Shown here piece by piece: positions 54,161-64,000 of a stretch of 64,000 nucleotides of DNA. How positions within the stretch are numbered: the first letter of the stretch is position 1; every line of letters starts with the position of its first letter. The notes below the pieces were generated by a model. The model saw only the letters and a program-made list of their open reading frames with translations, was not told where the DNA came from and ran no database searches. A program made the position numbers and the translations under genes. The DNA is from Pictodentalium vernedei (taxonomy: Eukaryota > Mollusca > Scaphopoda > Dentaliida > Dentaliidae): the NCBI GenBank assembly GCA_031216915.1, contig CM062297.1:832551337-832615336 (forward strand), given 5' to 3'.

Positions 54161-56780
54161 CGATCTATTGCACCGATTTTGACCAAAATTGATATATGGA
54201 CCCATAATGCAATAGGAGTCCAAAACAAGGAGTTGGTAATGATGTCAGTTTGTTTCCCTAGCAACGAACGCGCCTCCTTTGCAACGGGCGGCCTCTTGGG
54301 CCAATTTCGACCAAATTTGATATATGGATCCACAATGCACTAGGGATGCAAACCAAAGAATCGAAAATGGTGTCAGTTGGTTTCCCAAACAACCAACGTG
54401 CCTCCCTAGCAACGGGCGACGTACTCGGCCAATTTTGACTAAATTCCACTCGTGGACCCATAATGCATCAGTGATTCAATCCAAGGAGTCGGTAATGATG
54501 TCATTGTGTTTCCCTAGCAACCAACGTGCCTCCCTAGCAACGGACGACCTATTGGGCCAATTGGACCAAATATGATATATGAACCCATAATGCACTAGGA
54601 ATCCAAACCAAGGAGTCGAAAATTATGTCAGTTGGTTTCCCTAGCAACCAACGTGCCTTCCTAGCAACGGGCGGCCTCTTGGGTCAATTTCGACCAAATT
54701 TGATAGATGGATCCACAATTCACTAGGGATCCAAACAAAAGAATCGAAAATGGTGTCAGTTGGTTTCCCTAACAACCAACGTGCCTCCCTAGCAGCGGGC
54801 GATCTATTGGGCCAATTTTGCCTAACTTTGAAACGTGGACCCTTAATGCACCAGGGATTCAAACCAAGGAGACGATAATTATGTAACTTTCTAGTAACCA
54901 ACGTGCCTCCTAGCAACGGGCGACCTATTGGGCAGGTTTTTACCAAATTTGATATATCAACCCATCATGCACTAGCAATTCAAACCAAGGAGTCGAAAAT
55001 TATGCAAGTTTGTGTGACTAGCAACCAACGTGCCTTCCTAGCAAGGAGCGGCCTCTTGGGCCAATTTCGACCAAATTTGACATATGAAACCACAATGCAC
55101 TAGGGATCCAAACCAAAGAAACGAAAATGGTGTCAGTTGGTTTCCCTAACAACCAACCTGCCTCCCTAGCAACGGGCGACCTACTGGGCCAATTTTGACT
55201 AAATTTGATATGTGGAGCCATAATGCATCAGGGATTCAAACCAAGAGTCGGAAATGATGTCAGTTTGTTTCCCTAGCAAACAACGTGCCCCCCTAGCAAC
55301 GGGCAGCCTCTTGGGCCAATTTCGACCAAATTTGATATATGGTGTCAGTCGAAAATGATGTCAGTTGGTTTCCCTAACAACCAACGTGCCTCCCTAGCAA
55401 GGGGCGACCTACTTGGCCAATTTTGACTAAATTTCACTCGTGGACCCATAATGCATCAGGGATTCAATCCAAGGAGTCGGTAATGATGTCACTTTGTTTC
55501 CCTAGCAACCAACGTGCCTCCCTAGCAACGGACGACCTACTGGGCCAATTGGACCAAATTTGATATATGAACCTATAATGCACTAGGAATCCAAACCAAG
55601 GAGTCGAAAATTATGTCAGTTGGTTTCCCTAGCAACCAACGTGCCTCCCTAGCAACGGGCGGCCTCTTGGGCCAATGTCGACCAAATTTAATAGATGGAT
55701 CCACAATGCAGTAGGGATCCAAACAAAAGAATCGAAAATGGTGTCAGTTGGTTTCCCTAAAAACCAACATGCCTCCCTAGCAACAGACGACCTACTGGGC
55801 CAATTTTGACTAAATTTGATACGTGGACCCTTAATGTACCAGGGATTCAAACCAAAGGGTCGATAATGATGTCAGTTTGTTTCCCTAGGAACCAACATGC
55901 CTCACTAGCAACGGGCGACCTATTGGGAAAGGTTTGACCAAATTTGAGATATGAACCCATCATGCACTAGCAATCCAAGCCAAGGAGTCGAAAATTATGC
56001 AAGTTTGTGTCCCTAGCAACCAACGTGCCTCCCTTAGCAACGAGTGGCCTCTTGGGCCAATTTCGACCAAATTTGATATATGGAACCACAATGCACTAGG
56101 GATCCAAACCAAAGAATCGAAAATGATGCCAGTTGGTTTCCCTAACAACCAGCGTGCCTCCCTAGCAACGGGCGACCTACTGGGCCAATTTTGACTAAAT
56201 TTGATATGTGGAGCCATAATGCATCAGGGATTCAAACCAAGGAGTCGGTAATGATGTCAGTTTGTTTTCCTAGCAAACAACGTGCCTCCATAACAACGGG
56301 CGACCTATTGGGTCAATTTTGACCAAATTCAATCTATGGACCCACAGTGCACTAGGGATCTAAACCATGGAGTCGAAAACGGGGTGAATTTTGACCAAAT
56401 TTGATATATTGATATATGAAGCCACAATGCACTAGACGCCTAAACCAATGAGTTAGCAATGACGTCCGTTGGTGTCATTGGCAACCAACATGCCTCCCTC
56501 GCAACGGGTGGTCTATTGGGCCAATTCTGGCCAAGTCTGACATATGGGCCCATTATACACTTAGAATCTAAACGGAGTCTGCAGTGATGTCAGTTGGTGT
56601 CCATAGCAACCAACGTACCTCCCTAGCGATGGGCTATTGATTAGGACAATTTTGACTAAATACAATATATGTACCTATAATACACCAGGGATCTAACCCA
56701 AGGAGTCGGCAATGAAGTTAGTTGGTTACCTTAGCAACCAACGTGCCTCCCAAGTAACGAGCGATATACTGTGCCAAACT
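54161..56780 (+). repeat. Satellite B, second block, about 20 units
   Basis: Continues the array of 52850 with the same monomer types. Units become more diverged after about 56330, as is usual at array edges. One unit near 55330 has a short internal deletion. Confidence 0.92.
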
Positions 56781-57799
56781 AATTTATGTGGCGGCATGTT
56801 AGTGACTGTTTTGAGACATGTTTTTCGAAAATCATCTGACATCGTCATATGTTGGAAAGATGATTGTCGGTTCGTGCCCGATCATCAGTAATGATTAACA
56901 AAAATACCAAATACTGCTTTCAATCGCAACGTTTTCACATTTTCAATACCAAAGTGGATGTCCCGTTCACTGATTTTATGGATGGGATGTCAGTGGCTGT
57001 TTCGGCGGGTACGCAATCTGAAAAGGAGTCAAGCAGGTCTCCAATGTTGTGAGACGGAGCTTTGTATCAAAAAATCGGTTTTCTACTTTTAGACTTTCGA
57101 ATTGAAAATTATTCTTTCACACACACCAGGCAAAACAGCGCCATTCCCCTTTGCATTAACAAAAGTGTATCCCAGATATTACAGTTTTATAATCGAATTA
57201 CTAAACTTGAACTCAAGTGGGAAAGACGACAGTTAGTTGTGGCATGTCTCTCAGTCTCATAAACTTTTTGAGCTGTGTGTATCGAGTGCAATATCCATTT
57301 TTCGAGGCCATTTCATTTTATTTTCTGTGCATAAGTGAGGTGAGTGCACATTTATATGCTTTTCAGCGCAATTTTATGTGATTCATTAAATGGGCTAGCA
57401 ATACAATCCCAAATTTACACAGTTTATCCCACGTTGGCTTTGCCAACATTCGTGGATTGATCTTTTCAAGACGCTGATCTAAGGGGGATAATTCCGTGCG
57501 TAAGTAAAACCACTGCTGATGCAGACGTCAGGAAAAGCGATTGTCAGCTAAAACATCTACAGTTCTTATATAAATAATATTTAGTTTGAAATCGAGTTGA
57601 AATGTAAAGTTTGTATAAAAAAATAATTAATATTTGTGATCATGCCAGTCAATTCAAAAACATACATAAAATAATCAGGTTTTCGTATATTTTTTTCATT
57701 GTTTAAGACCAAGTAAGTGCATTATGCTGTTTCGAAATTATAACTGCTGAGTAAATTCACTTCAGTAAACAAAACATAGGCTAATTTTATGTAATAGCA
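56781..57799. other. No gene recognised
   Basis: Unique-looking AT-rich DNA. Open stretches 56864-57052 and 57062-57262 have no motif. Confidence 0.45.
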
Positions 57800-57803
57800 A
57801 TTT

Positions 57804-58056
57804 TTAATAGGAGGGTATGGAAGATCATACCTATTGTGAGGGGCAAAAACCAACCTTTTCCAACGATCATACTTACAGTTATCTCTCAAGCCAGAGAAAT
57901 GAGCTTCATTTGACAGACCATACATATTGCATATCAGAGGCTTGTGAAAATGACAGGAAAACTTTTCATGTTTTAGATAACATCAGTAACAAAACTAATA
58001 ATACACTTGATGCAAATACATTTTTTCATCGTCCTTTTTTCATAGCTTTGCTATAA
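57804..58056 (+). other. Possible exon encoding Tyr-motif repeats
   Basis: A 79-codon frame (ATG at 57817) follows an acceptor-like CAATTTTTAATAG. It repeats a short phrase: EDHTYCEG, NDHTYSYLSS, TDHTYCIS. TYSYL has the YxxL form of tyrosine-based signalling or sorting motifs, and such repeats occur in cytoplasmic tails of EGF-like scavenger receptors in invertebrates. No neighbouring exon was found. Chance or pseudogene is quite possible. Confidence 0.25.
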
Positions 58057-58060
58057 TTTC

Positions 58061-58405
58061 TTGTTTCATTTTTTGTCTCTAAAACATAGGTCATGACCCC
58101 CATTGGAACGAGCTCGTCGAGCTCGTTCCAATGAGGGGTCATAACCTATGTTTTTGAGACAAAAAATGAAAATAATAGTTATTCAAGAATTTTTTTTGCA
58201 AGTGTCGTCTGCTTTTCATGTTAGGTAAAGGGTTAAAAAAAACAAAAAAAACAATGAAGTCCCTATTACATCCACGGGAAAGCGTCTTCGTTTCCGCGCA
58301 CGGATACATGACACAATTGTTGATTGCATAATTCACTTATGAAGTTATCGTTTATAATCAAACCCGGAAATCCCAGTAAATCACACTTTGGAAAGTAATA
58401 AAAGT
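58061..58405. mobile_element. TTAA MITE (left end lost) with linked repeat segment, third copy
   Basis: The stem GTCTCTAAAACATAGGTCAT ... ATAACCTATGTTTTTGAGAC and terminus GTAAAGGGTTAA at 58235, then the segment TACATCCACGGGAAAGCGTC, ATACATGACACAATTGTTGA, CAAACCCGGAAATCCCAG. The same junction occurs in both palindrome arms. Confidence 0.8.
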
Positions 58406-59061
58406 GACCCAATAACTGCCGTGAAGACATTACTATTGAAAACCTCCTAAAGCAATTTCGCCTGATCATAATTCACACAAAGATAGAGACATGGAAAGGC
58501 CTGGGAAGCGAAGCGGAATTGGAACGCATTAGAGGGGAGAACACGAAAGTCTTTGGGATTTTTTAGGGATGGGGTTGCGGATTAATACCAATCTCGCTCG
58601 ACCATAATTCACCCAAAGATACAGACATGGAAATGCTCTAACAGCGACGAAAATGATTTCAGTTATAAAGTAAGCATGAATGTCAAAACGCTTATTCATA
58701 AGAAAATAAGAGAATATTAACCAATTTTGTATCAATTTATTTTCATTGCAATCCACTTTATCATTCGTCTAGACAATCTAGCCTGGTCCAATGACAGGAA
58801 AATAGTAATATTTAATTCGTTGTTTTGGGGATATTTGTTTCGTGCCAATTTGCAGTGGCGTAGGGGATGGGCCCGCAGGGTCCGCATTGTGGGGGTGGGG
58901 GTGGCAGCTAGAAGGGGGGGGGGCATCGTCTTGAAGGACATCCCAACGCTGGAAGAAAGAGGGAAAGAGAGAGAGAGAGAGCAAGACTGTGTACCAAATA
59001 CATATAATTTCAAACTCTCACTTCCACACGACGTACTCTTTGTAGTCTATGTATTATTCTT
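58406..59061. other. No gene recognised; G- and GA-runs
   Basis: AT-rich DNA with a G run near 58915-58923 and GAGAGAGA near 58970. The overlapping open frames on both strands are low-complexity artefacts. Confidence 0.45.
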
Positions 59062-59305
59062 TTAACCCTTTACCTAACGTAACAGCCAAAACCGGCCAGC
59101 GCTATTCTAAAAAATCGCCAATTAATTTTCATTATTTTTTTCATTTTTTGTCTCAAAAACAGAGGTTATGACCCCTCGTTGGAACGAGCTCGTTCCAACG
59201 AGTGGTCATAACCTATGTTTTGGAGAAAAAAAATGAAAAAAAAATTAGTTATTCAAGAATTATTTTTGCACGAGTCGTCTGCATTCAGGTTAGGTAAAGG
59301 GTTAA
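59062..59305. mobile_element. TTAA palindromic MITE, complete
   Basis: TTAACCCTTTACCTAACG and AGGTAAAGGGTTAA ends, stem TCTCAAAAACAGAGGTTATG / CATAACCTATGTTTTGGAGA around GGAACGAGCTCGTTCC. In inverse orientation to the 2567 copy with respect to its asymmetric arms. Confidence 0.88.
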
Positions 59306-60532
59306 GTGAACGCTACATCATTGAAACTGATAGGGGTGAGAAATGAACAATATACATACATGATGCCTCTCAAGTCACATATGTTGGGCGTGCATGTGTG
59401 TATCGTTGGATGGTGGGGGGTTGAAACTTAAAACATGTAATGAAAAAATCTACAGAGTCGTACTTTTAGAATCGATCCTATAGGCTATACCTTCATTTAA
59501 TTTATGGCGTATGTACTACGTGAAATCCTGTATGCTTGTGCACGGTAACAACACTAAATTTGCTCCAGTTTTAAAGGCAACCACCATTATGAAAGAGCCC
59601 CCGTCTCTATCTCGCGGGGGGGGGGGGGGGGCACAAGATTTTCTGTGACGCCACTGCCAATTTGTAAATTAAATCGATGCTTCAAAGTTATATACATACT
59701 GTTTTCTATATTACAAAACTCACGCGAATAACTTTACTTCATCCAGCCTTCAATTAATACACGCCCAAATGAATGTTTCTTCAGTAGCTGAATCGGCTAA
59801 AAATGCACCCTGCCGAAACGTATTGACTTGACGCCCAAGTAACTAAAATTGCCAGTGATCGAAATGGCTGGCATCCGATACGTGCGTATCCTTGAAAATC
59901 AGAAGACAAAAAAAAAAAAAAAAAAAAAAAAAGCAAAAACAAAACAAACCCAAACAAATGAGATGCCTTCGTAACATAAATGATCCATAAACGACCCACC
60001 AAGCCACGAAATGAAGGTGAGAATTTAGGAAGTTCCGAGAACACTTATTTCTGTTCCCGAAATACTAATGTTCCGCGGTGTTGACAAATGGAAAACGACC
60101 AAAGATATTCAGCGTCACCTGTTAAAAAAAATGGGTCAAACTTTCTCGTCGGGTGGTTTTCATGTCACTGTTGCAAAAACACTTATATTTATTATGATAA
60201 TAAGTGCCCCGAAAAAAATATTCTTCAAAGGTGAATTTATTAAAAATTTAAATAGTTAAAAATAAATCTGCAGCTCTCAGTATATGTTATTTTTGGTATA
60301 GAATGCAGATGAACAGAAAATAAATCGCAAACTAAAATTAATAGCCCGTTTTTTCCCAGTGTGTTATTTGCTAATTTTCGTGGCATTATATCTATTCACA
60401 TTTCCCTTAATGTTTAATCATGTAGCGTGTCTGTGCAAAAGCAGTGTGTGGAGGGGTCACGTGCCCCCACTTCCGCTCCACTATCACAGGTTCCGTGCCT
60501 ATGTGTACATAAAGCGTAATATATCTACGGGG
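59306..60532. other. No gene recognised; homopolymer runs
   Basis: Contains a G run of about 15 near 59617 and an A run of about 24 near 59908-59932. Open stretches at 59781-60044 and 60068-60259 are low-complexity or lack motifs. Confidence 0.45.
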
Positions 60533-60885
60533 GCGCGATGGGTCAGTTGGTAAAGGTGCAGGCTGCAAGCCGAGAAGTCCTCGGTTCGAATCCCACCTGC
60601 GGCAACAGCGTTGTGTCCTTGGACATGACACTTCAGCCCCATTGCCTACGTGGGGGCACGGTGGCGTTGTGTACTAAGGCGCTGCACGTCAATGGTGCAC
60701 CTGTCTTCAACCAATGCTAACCCTGCTTGTGTGGAGTTAGTTTGTTGGGGAGCTGACAGTTGCTCGCCGTTGTTCGGTGGTTCTCTCCGGGTACTCCGGC
60801 TTCCTCCACTCGTAAAACTGTCATGGTCATGATTAACCATTGTGCAGACATATGTGACCTTAAACACCAATAAATAATATATCTA
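60533..60885 (+). mobile_element. tRNA-derived SINE, full length
   Basis: Head GGGGGCGCGATGGGTCAGTT with B box GTCCTCGGTTCGAATCCCAC, then GTTGTGTCCTTGGACATGAC, GGGGGCACGGTGGCGTTGTG, CACGTCAATGGTGCACCTGT, CTCTCCGGGTACTCCGGCTT and a CACCAATAAATAAT 3' end. This is the most complete copy in the window. The loop CTGCAAG again suggests a tRNA-Cys ancestor. Confidence 0.88.
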
Positions 60886-61114
60886 CATTTAATCATAGTC
60901 TGCAACTGGTATTTGTAATCTATCTTGCAATTCGAACGTATTTAAGAAATCTTGAAAATATCCAATTCGCCTGGTGGTGTTTTTCGCCCACCCCCGTGTT
61001 TAAGGCTCGGATCAAATGGCCCAGTCTCTATGAGGGGATGTATGATTTTGGTGGGTATAAAGAAATGGTGATATGTCTGATAATCTGGAATGCATTGTTG
61101 TGTTTATACTGTAT
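60886..61114. other. No gene recognised
   Basis: Short unique spacer between a SINE and a MITE. Confidence 0.5.
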
Positions 61115-61424
61115 ACAGTTAAAACTAGAAGCCTTGTCATGAAATGCGCAGAAATAGCACGTTGATCTGCGCCTTAATCCACGCATTATGACCATAGTAA
61201 GGCTATCAAATTCTGCACATATGGCCCGTGCAAAAGCAATGTTTCAGCCAATGGACCTCCGGGTAACTCGGAGGTCCATCGGCAGAAACATTGCCTGTGT
61301 TTGCTATGAGTCACCAGGAGAACCTACTGTGCATTTGATGCCATTCGAGATGGCATATGCGCGCAATTCCCAGTTAAGCCTAGATAAGCGCACAGTTCGC
61401 GACAGGACTTCTAGTTTTTAACTG
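61115..61424. mobile_element. Tc1/mariner-type foldback MITE, copy 1
   Basis: Ends CAGTTAAAACTAGAAG (preceded by TA) and CTTCTAGTTTTTAACTG. A second perfect foldback lies at the centre (61231-61296: GCAATGTTTCAGCCAATGGA ... TCCATCGGCAGAAACATTGC). The left flank is TA, the right flank CA. Near-identical to 63091-63404. Confidence 0.8.
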
Positions 61425-61684
61425 CACTTTATCCTAACAGAATGTAAGGCTTAGGGAAAAAGGTTTCCCGACCGATCCTATTTTTCATGCCCCACCCTAA
61501 TCTGTTAATTAGCAATTCACAACAAATGTTATTTCAATTTAAATTGATATCGAAAGCTACATATGGACTGAACTTCAAATACATGTTCACCGCGAAAATA
61601 GGCCATACATTCAACCCTTCACCTTATCGAAATTGGAGACAAAACAAACACTACCATGCGTGATTCCCGGCTCCATGCTATAGA

Positions 61685-62305
61685 ATAATAATACACGGCG
61701 CTCAATGGTTCTGCAATAATTGCATACATACATTTTCACACATACACATACATTAATTCAATACCCTGAAGGAAATGCCTTTCGAAAAACGTAGGTTTTA
61801 GTACCAGACATGAATGATTCAAGTGATTTACTATTTTTTATGTCGATTGGAAGAGAATTCCAAAGCCTCGGGCCAGCAACCGCAAAGGCCCTATCACCAG
61901 CACTAGTAAATTTAGATACGGGCTGAACCAGATTGGGTTGACCTGATCACCTAAGAGACCTCGGTGGTTTGTGGATGGTAAGCAGATCGGACAGGTGGGA
62001 TGGTGCAGACCCCGAGATACACTTAAACACCAAAATGACAATTTTAAATTGAATTCTTTGCTTAACGGGTAGCCAGTGTAACTCAGAGAGTACTGGTTTT
62101 ATATGGCAGTACTTTTGAGTTCTGGTTATGACCCGTGCAGCACAAATTTGGATGTGTTGTAGCTTTTCAATAATATATGTTTTAGAGTCAATCAGAAGAG
62201 AGTTGCAGTAGACGGGGCGACTGGTAACAAAGGCGTGGACAAGCTGCTGTGACGTCTCCGTATAATGAATGGTCGAATTTTGCTAATATTTCTAAGATGA
62301 AAAAA
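61685..62305 (-). pseudogene. LINE A 3' fragment, second copy
   Basis: Matches 4095-4990 with an internal deletion of about 230 bases: AATTGCATACATACATTTTC, CTGAAGGAAATGCCTTTCGA, GATTCAAGTGATTTACTATT, GGTAAGCAGATCGGACAGGT, and short AAT units at its 3' edge near 61688. Only the RT C-terminal region and 3' UTR are present, a typical 5'-truncated insertion. Confidence 0.85.
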
Positions 62306-62562
62306 TTCACCGGGCGTCGTGCCTGGCTTTCGGAAACAGGACCGTTCCCAGGATTAAACCCTCAACTGGACAGGAGGATCAGTGATAATTTAATCCTACA
62401 GCCACAAAGGGATGAAGGATTAACTTATTACTGAATAACCCAACGCATTCAAGAGAGACCCTCCGATTTCTCTGTATACAGTGGTGTATAGGACTATACC
62501 ACTTTGGGCCCCAGGATTGACGTTGTTGATATGAGATAGTACGAAATATTAATTAAGGAGGT
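62306..62562. other. No gene recognised
   Basis: Spacer with no repeat or coding signal that I recognise. Confidence 0.45.
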
Positions 62563-62985
62563 GCGCGATGGCTCATTGGCTGGAGCATTGGTTTTTAAAC
62601 CGAAAGGTCGATGGTTTGATTCTGGAGAGCGGTAACTGCGTTGTGTCCTTGTGCAAGACACTTAATACGGATTCACCACGTAGGGGCCAGAGGGCGCTGT
62701 GCACTTATGCGTACTGCACGTCGATGGTGTACTTGCCTTCAACCGGTGCTAACACAACATGCAGGGAACGCGGTGGATCGGTGTTTACGGCATTGGACTT
62801 CAAACCGAAAAGTTCAGGGTTCAATCCCCGCCAGGGGTAACTACGTTGTATCCTTGGGCTAGGTTAGGAGCGTAATCGCTATTGCCAACGTGGGGGAATG
62901 GTGGCGCTGTGTATTAAGGCGTAGCAAGTCGATGATGCACTTGTCTTCAAGCAATGCTAACCCTACTTCAGTGGAGTTAGTGTAC
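62563..62985 (+). mobile_element. Dimeric or nested SINE with two tRNA-like heads
   Basis: First head GCGCGATGGCTCATTGGCTG with B-box-like GGTCGATGGTTTGATTCTGG, body TGTCCTTGTGCAAGACACTT and CACGTCGATGGTGTACTTGC. Near 62768 a second head begins (AACGCGGTGGATCGGTGTTT) with B box GTTCAGGGTTCAATCCCC, then the same body again (TATCCTTGGGCTAGG, GGGGGAATGGTGGCGCTGTG). The 3' half of each unit is truncated. Confidence 0.75.
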
Positions 62986-63090
62986 CATAATGGCGTTAAT
63001 GCAACTCAATGGCCAAGATTGGTCAGTGATGAAGAATTGACCTTGGGTCTAGGTTGTGGGTATTTGTGGTTATTTTGGATAACTCAAGTA

Positions 63091-63404
63091 CAGTTAAAAC
63101 TAGAAGTCTTGTCATGAATTGCGCACCAATAGCACGTTGATCTGCACGTTAATCTACGAGTTATGACCATAGTAAGGCTATGAAATTCTGTACATATGGC
63201 CTGTGCACAAGCAATGTTTCAGCCAATGGACCTCCGGGTAACCCGGAGGTCCACTGGCAGAAACATTGCGTGTTTGCTCTATGAGTAACCAGGAGAACCG
63301 GCCATGCTTTGGATGCCATTCGATATGGCAATTGCGCGCAATTCCTATGCGCAATTAAGCCTAGATAAGCGCACAGTTCGTAACAGGACTTCTAGTTTTA
63401 ACTG
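63091..63404. mobile_element. Tc1/mariner-type foldback MITE, copy 2
   Basis: TA-CAGTTAAAACTAGAAG ... CTTCTAGTTTTAACTG-TA, with the TA target duplication intact on both sides, which supports Tc1/mariner-type mobilisation. Central foldback at 63211-63270. Confidence 0.85.
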
Positions 63405-64000
63405 TAGGATCAGACACTTACAGGCTGCATGCATGAAACTGAAAAAATAGACAGAATGTTATTTTAAATGTTTAATTATAATCTTAAGAAAATACTTGAC
63501 TAAAAGCCAAGAAAGGTGACCATTAATAAACAATGTTGTGGTCAAGATACATTTCCAGAAAGTCCTATAAGTAATATCAACTCCAAGTTTCTGGTCGTTA
63601 TTTCCATATTCTGCGGGTTAAATAAGCATATTTAAGCCAGTAAGGTAGTTAGTCATTACTTATAGCGATTAGATCTCAGTTAAATGTCATGCAGAGTAAG
63701 TCTTAGAACCTGCAGACATACGTCCCAAAAGGGTTAACTTGCCTTGCCCAATAGTAATATTATTCAAGAAAAAATATAATGCAAAGTGAGACAGAGTTGG
63801 CCGCACTCTCTGCACCATAAGGTAATTTCTTACTTTGCCCAACAGTTAGGATTTACCGTCCTATTTAGGAGTTAGGAGGAGAAATTCAGACCTGACCGGT
63901 CGATACGAGCGACAAGCCACTGGCTCTCTCAATTCTGAGACTTTTAGACACACAAGCCATTCAGCAGATCCAATCAAGTAAGAGTTAATAGAGTGCAGAT
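63405..64000. other. No gene recognised
   Basis: Unique-looking DNA to the window edge with no sustained open frame. Confidence 0.5.

Noticed and set aside
52917..56217. A repeated family of 67-73 codon proteins on the minus strand (QNWPSRSPVAREARWLLG type)
   Set aside because: The unit is 126-129 bp, not a constant multiple of three; frames shift between units and stops vary. The frames are by-products of the satellite.
59881..60044. A hydrophobic Phe-run peptide
   Set aside because: It is the translation of a long A/T homopolymer.

Overview
The window looks like eukaryotic nuclear DNA, AT-rich, from an animal, most likely a marine invertebrate. A mollusc or other lophotrochozoan is my guess, but nothing I can see fixes the phylum. 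The grounds are several clades of APE-type LINEs, tRNA-headed SINEs, Tc1/mariner-like, hAT-like and TTAA-site elements, satellites, and one gene with a spliceable 5' intron and a mitochondrial-type leader. About four fifths is repeat-derived and only one convincing host protein gene is present.

Layout. 1-10.75 kb: SINEs, a 20-bp minisatellite, palindromic MITEs, a tandem direct repeat, and an L2/CR1-like LINE (LINE A, minus) split by a second, 5'-truncated LINE (LINE B, plus, with an ATTC tail). 10.75-40.94 kb: a giant imperfect palindrome. A left arm of about 14.1 kb (10755-24850) is repeated in inverse orientation on the right (26505-40940, about 14.4 kb) around a spacer of about 1.65 kb. 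Both arms carry, in mirror order, a SINE 3' remnant, short hairpins, a hAT-like MITE, a Jockey/I-like LINE (LINE D) with a Tc1-like transposon nested in it, a SINE, several perfect foldbacks, a TTAA MITE and the 3' half of a third LINE (LINE C). The arms differ by scattered substitutions (roughly 5 percent by eye) and by private insertions, so this is an old duplication.

41-50 kb: unique sequence, more MITEs, and the gene of interest on the minus strand at 45505-47640. It encodes a predicted 711-residue mitochondrial protein that fuses a CitE/HpcH-type CoA-ester lyase (citramalyl-, malyl- or beta-methylmalyl-CoA lyase family) to a two-hotdog MaoC-type hydratase resembling bacterial mesaconyl-CoA hydratase. 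In bacteria these two enzymes catalyse consecutive steps and their genes are often neighbours, so a single-chain animal version is the best candidate here for an undescribed system. A broken Tc1-like transposase follows at 48.8-49.6 kb.

50.5-56.8 kb: three tandem-repeat arrays. One has units of about 143 bp. The other two are related satellites of about 127 bp (A and B). Satellite B shows an eight-monomer higher-order repeat of about 1 kb, and its monomers carry pairs of CCTAGCAAC motifs resembling RFX X-boxes. 56.8-64 kb: unique DNA with one possible exon of Tyr motifs, then MITEs, SINEs, a second LINE A 3' fragment and two copies of a TA-flanked foldback MITE.

Apart from the lyase-hydratase gene, the coding traces are decayed transposon genes. 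The sequence shows no operon, CRISPR array, rRNA or functional tRNA gene.
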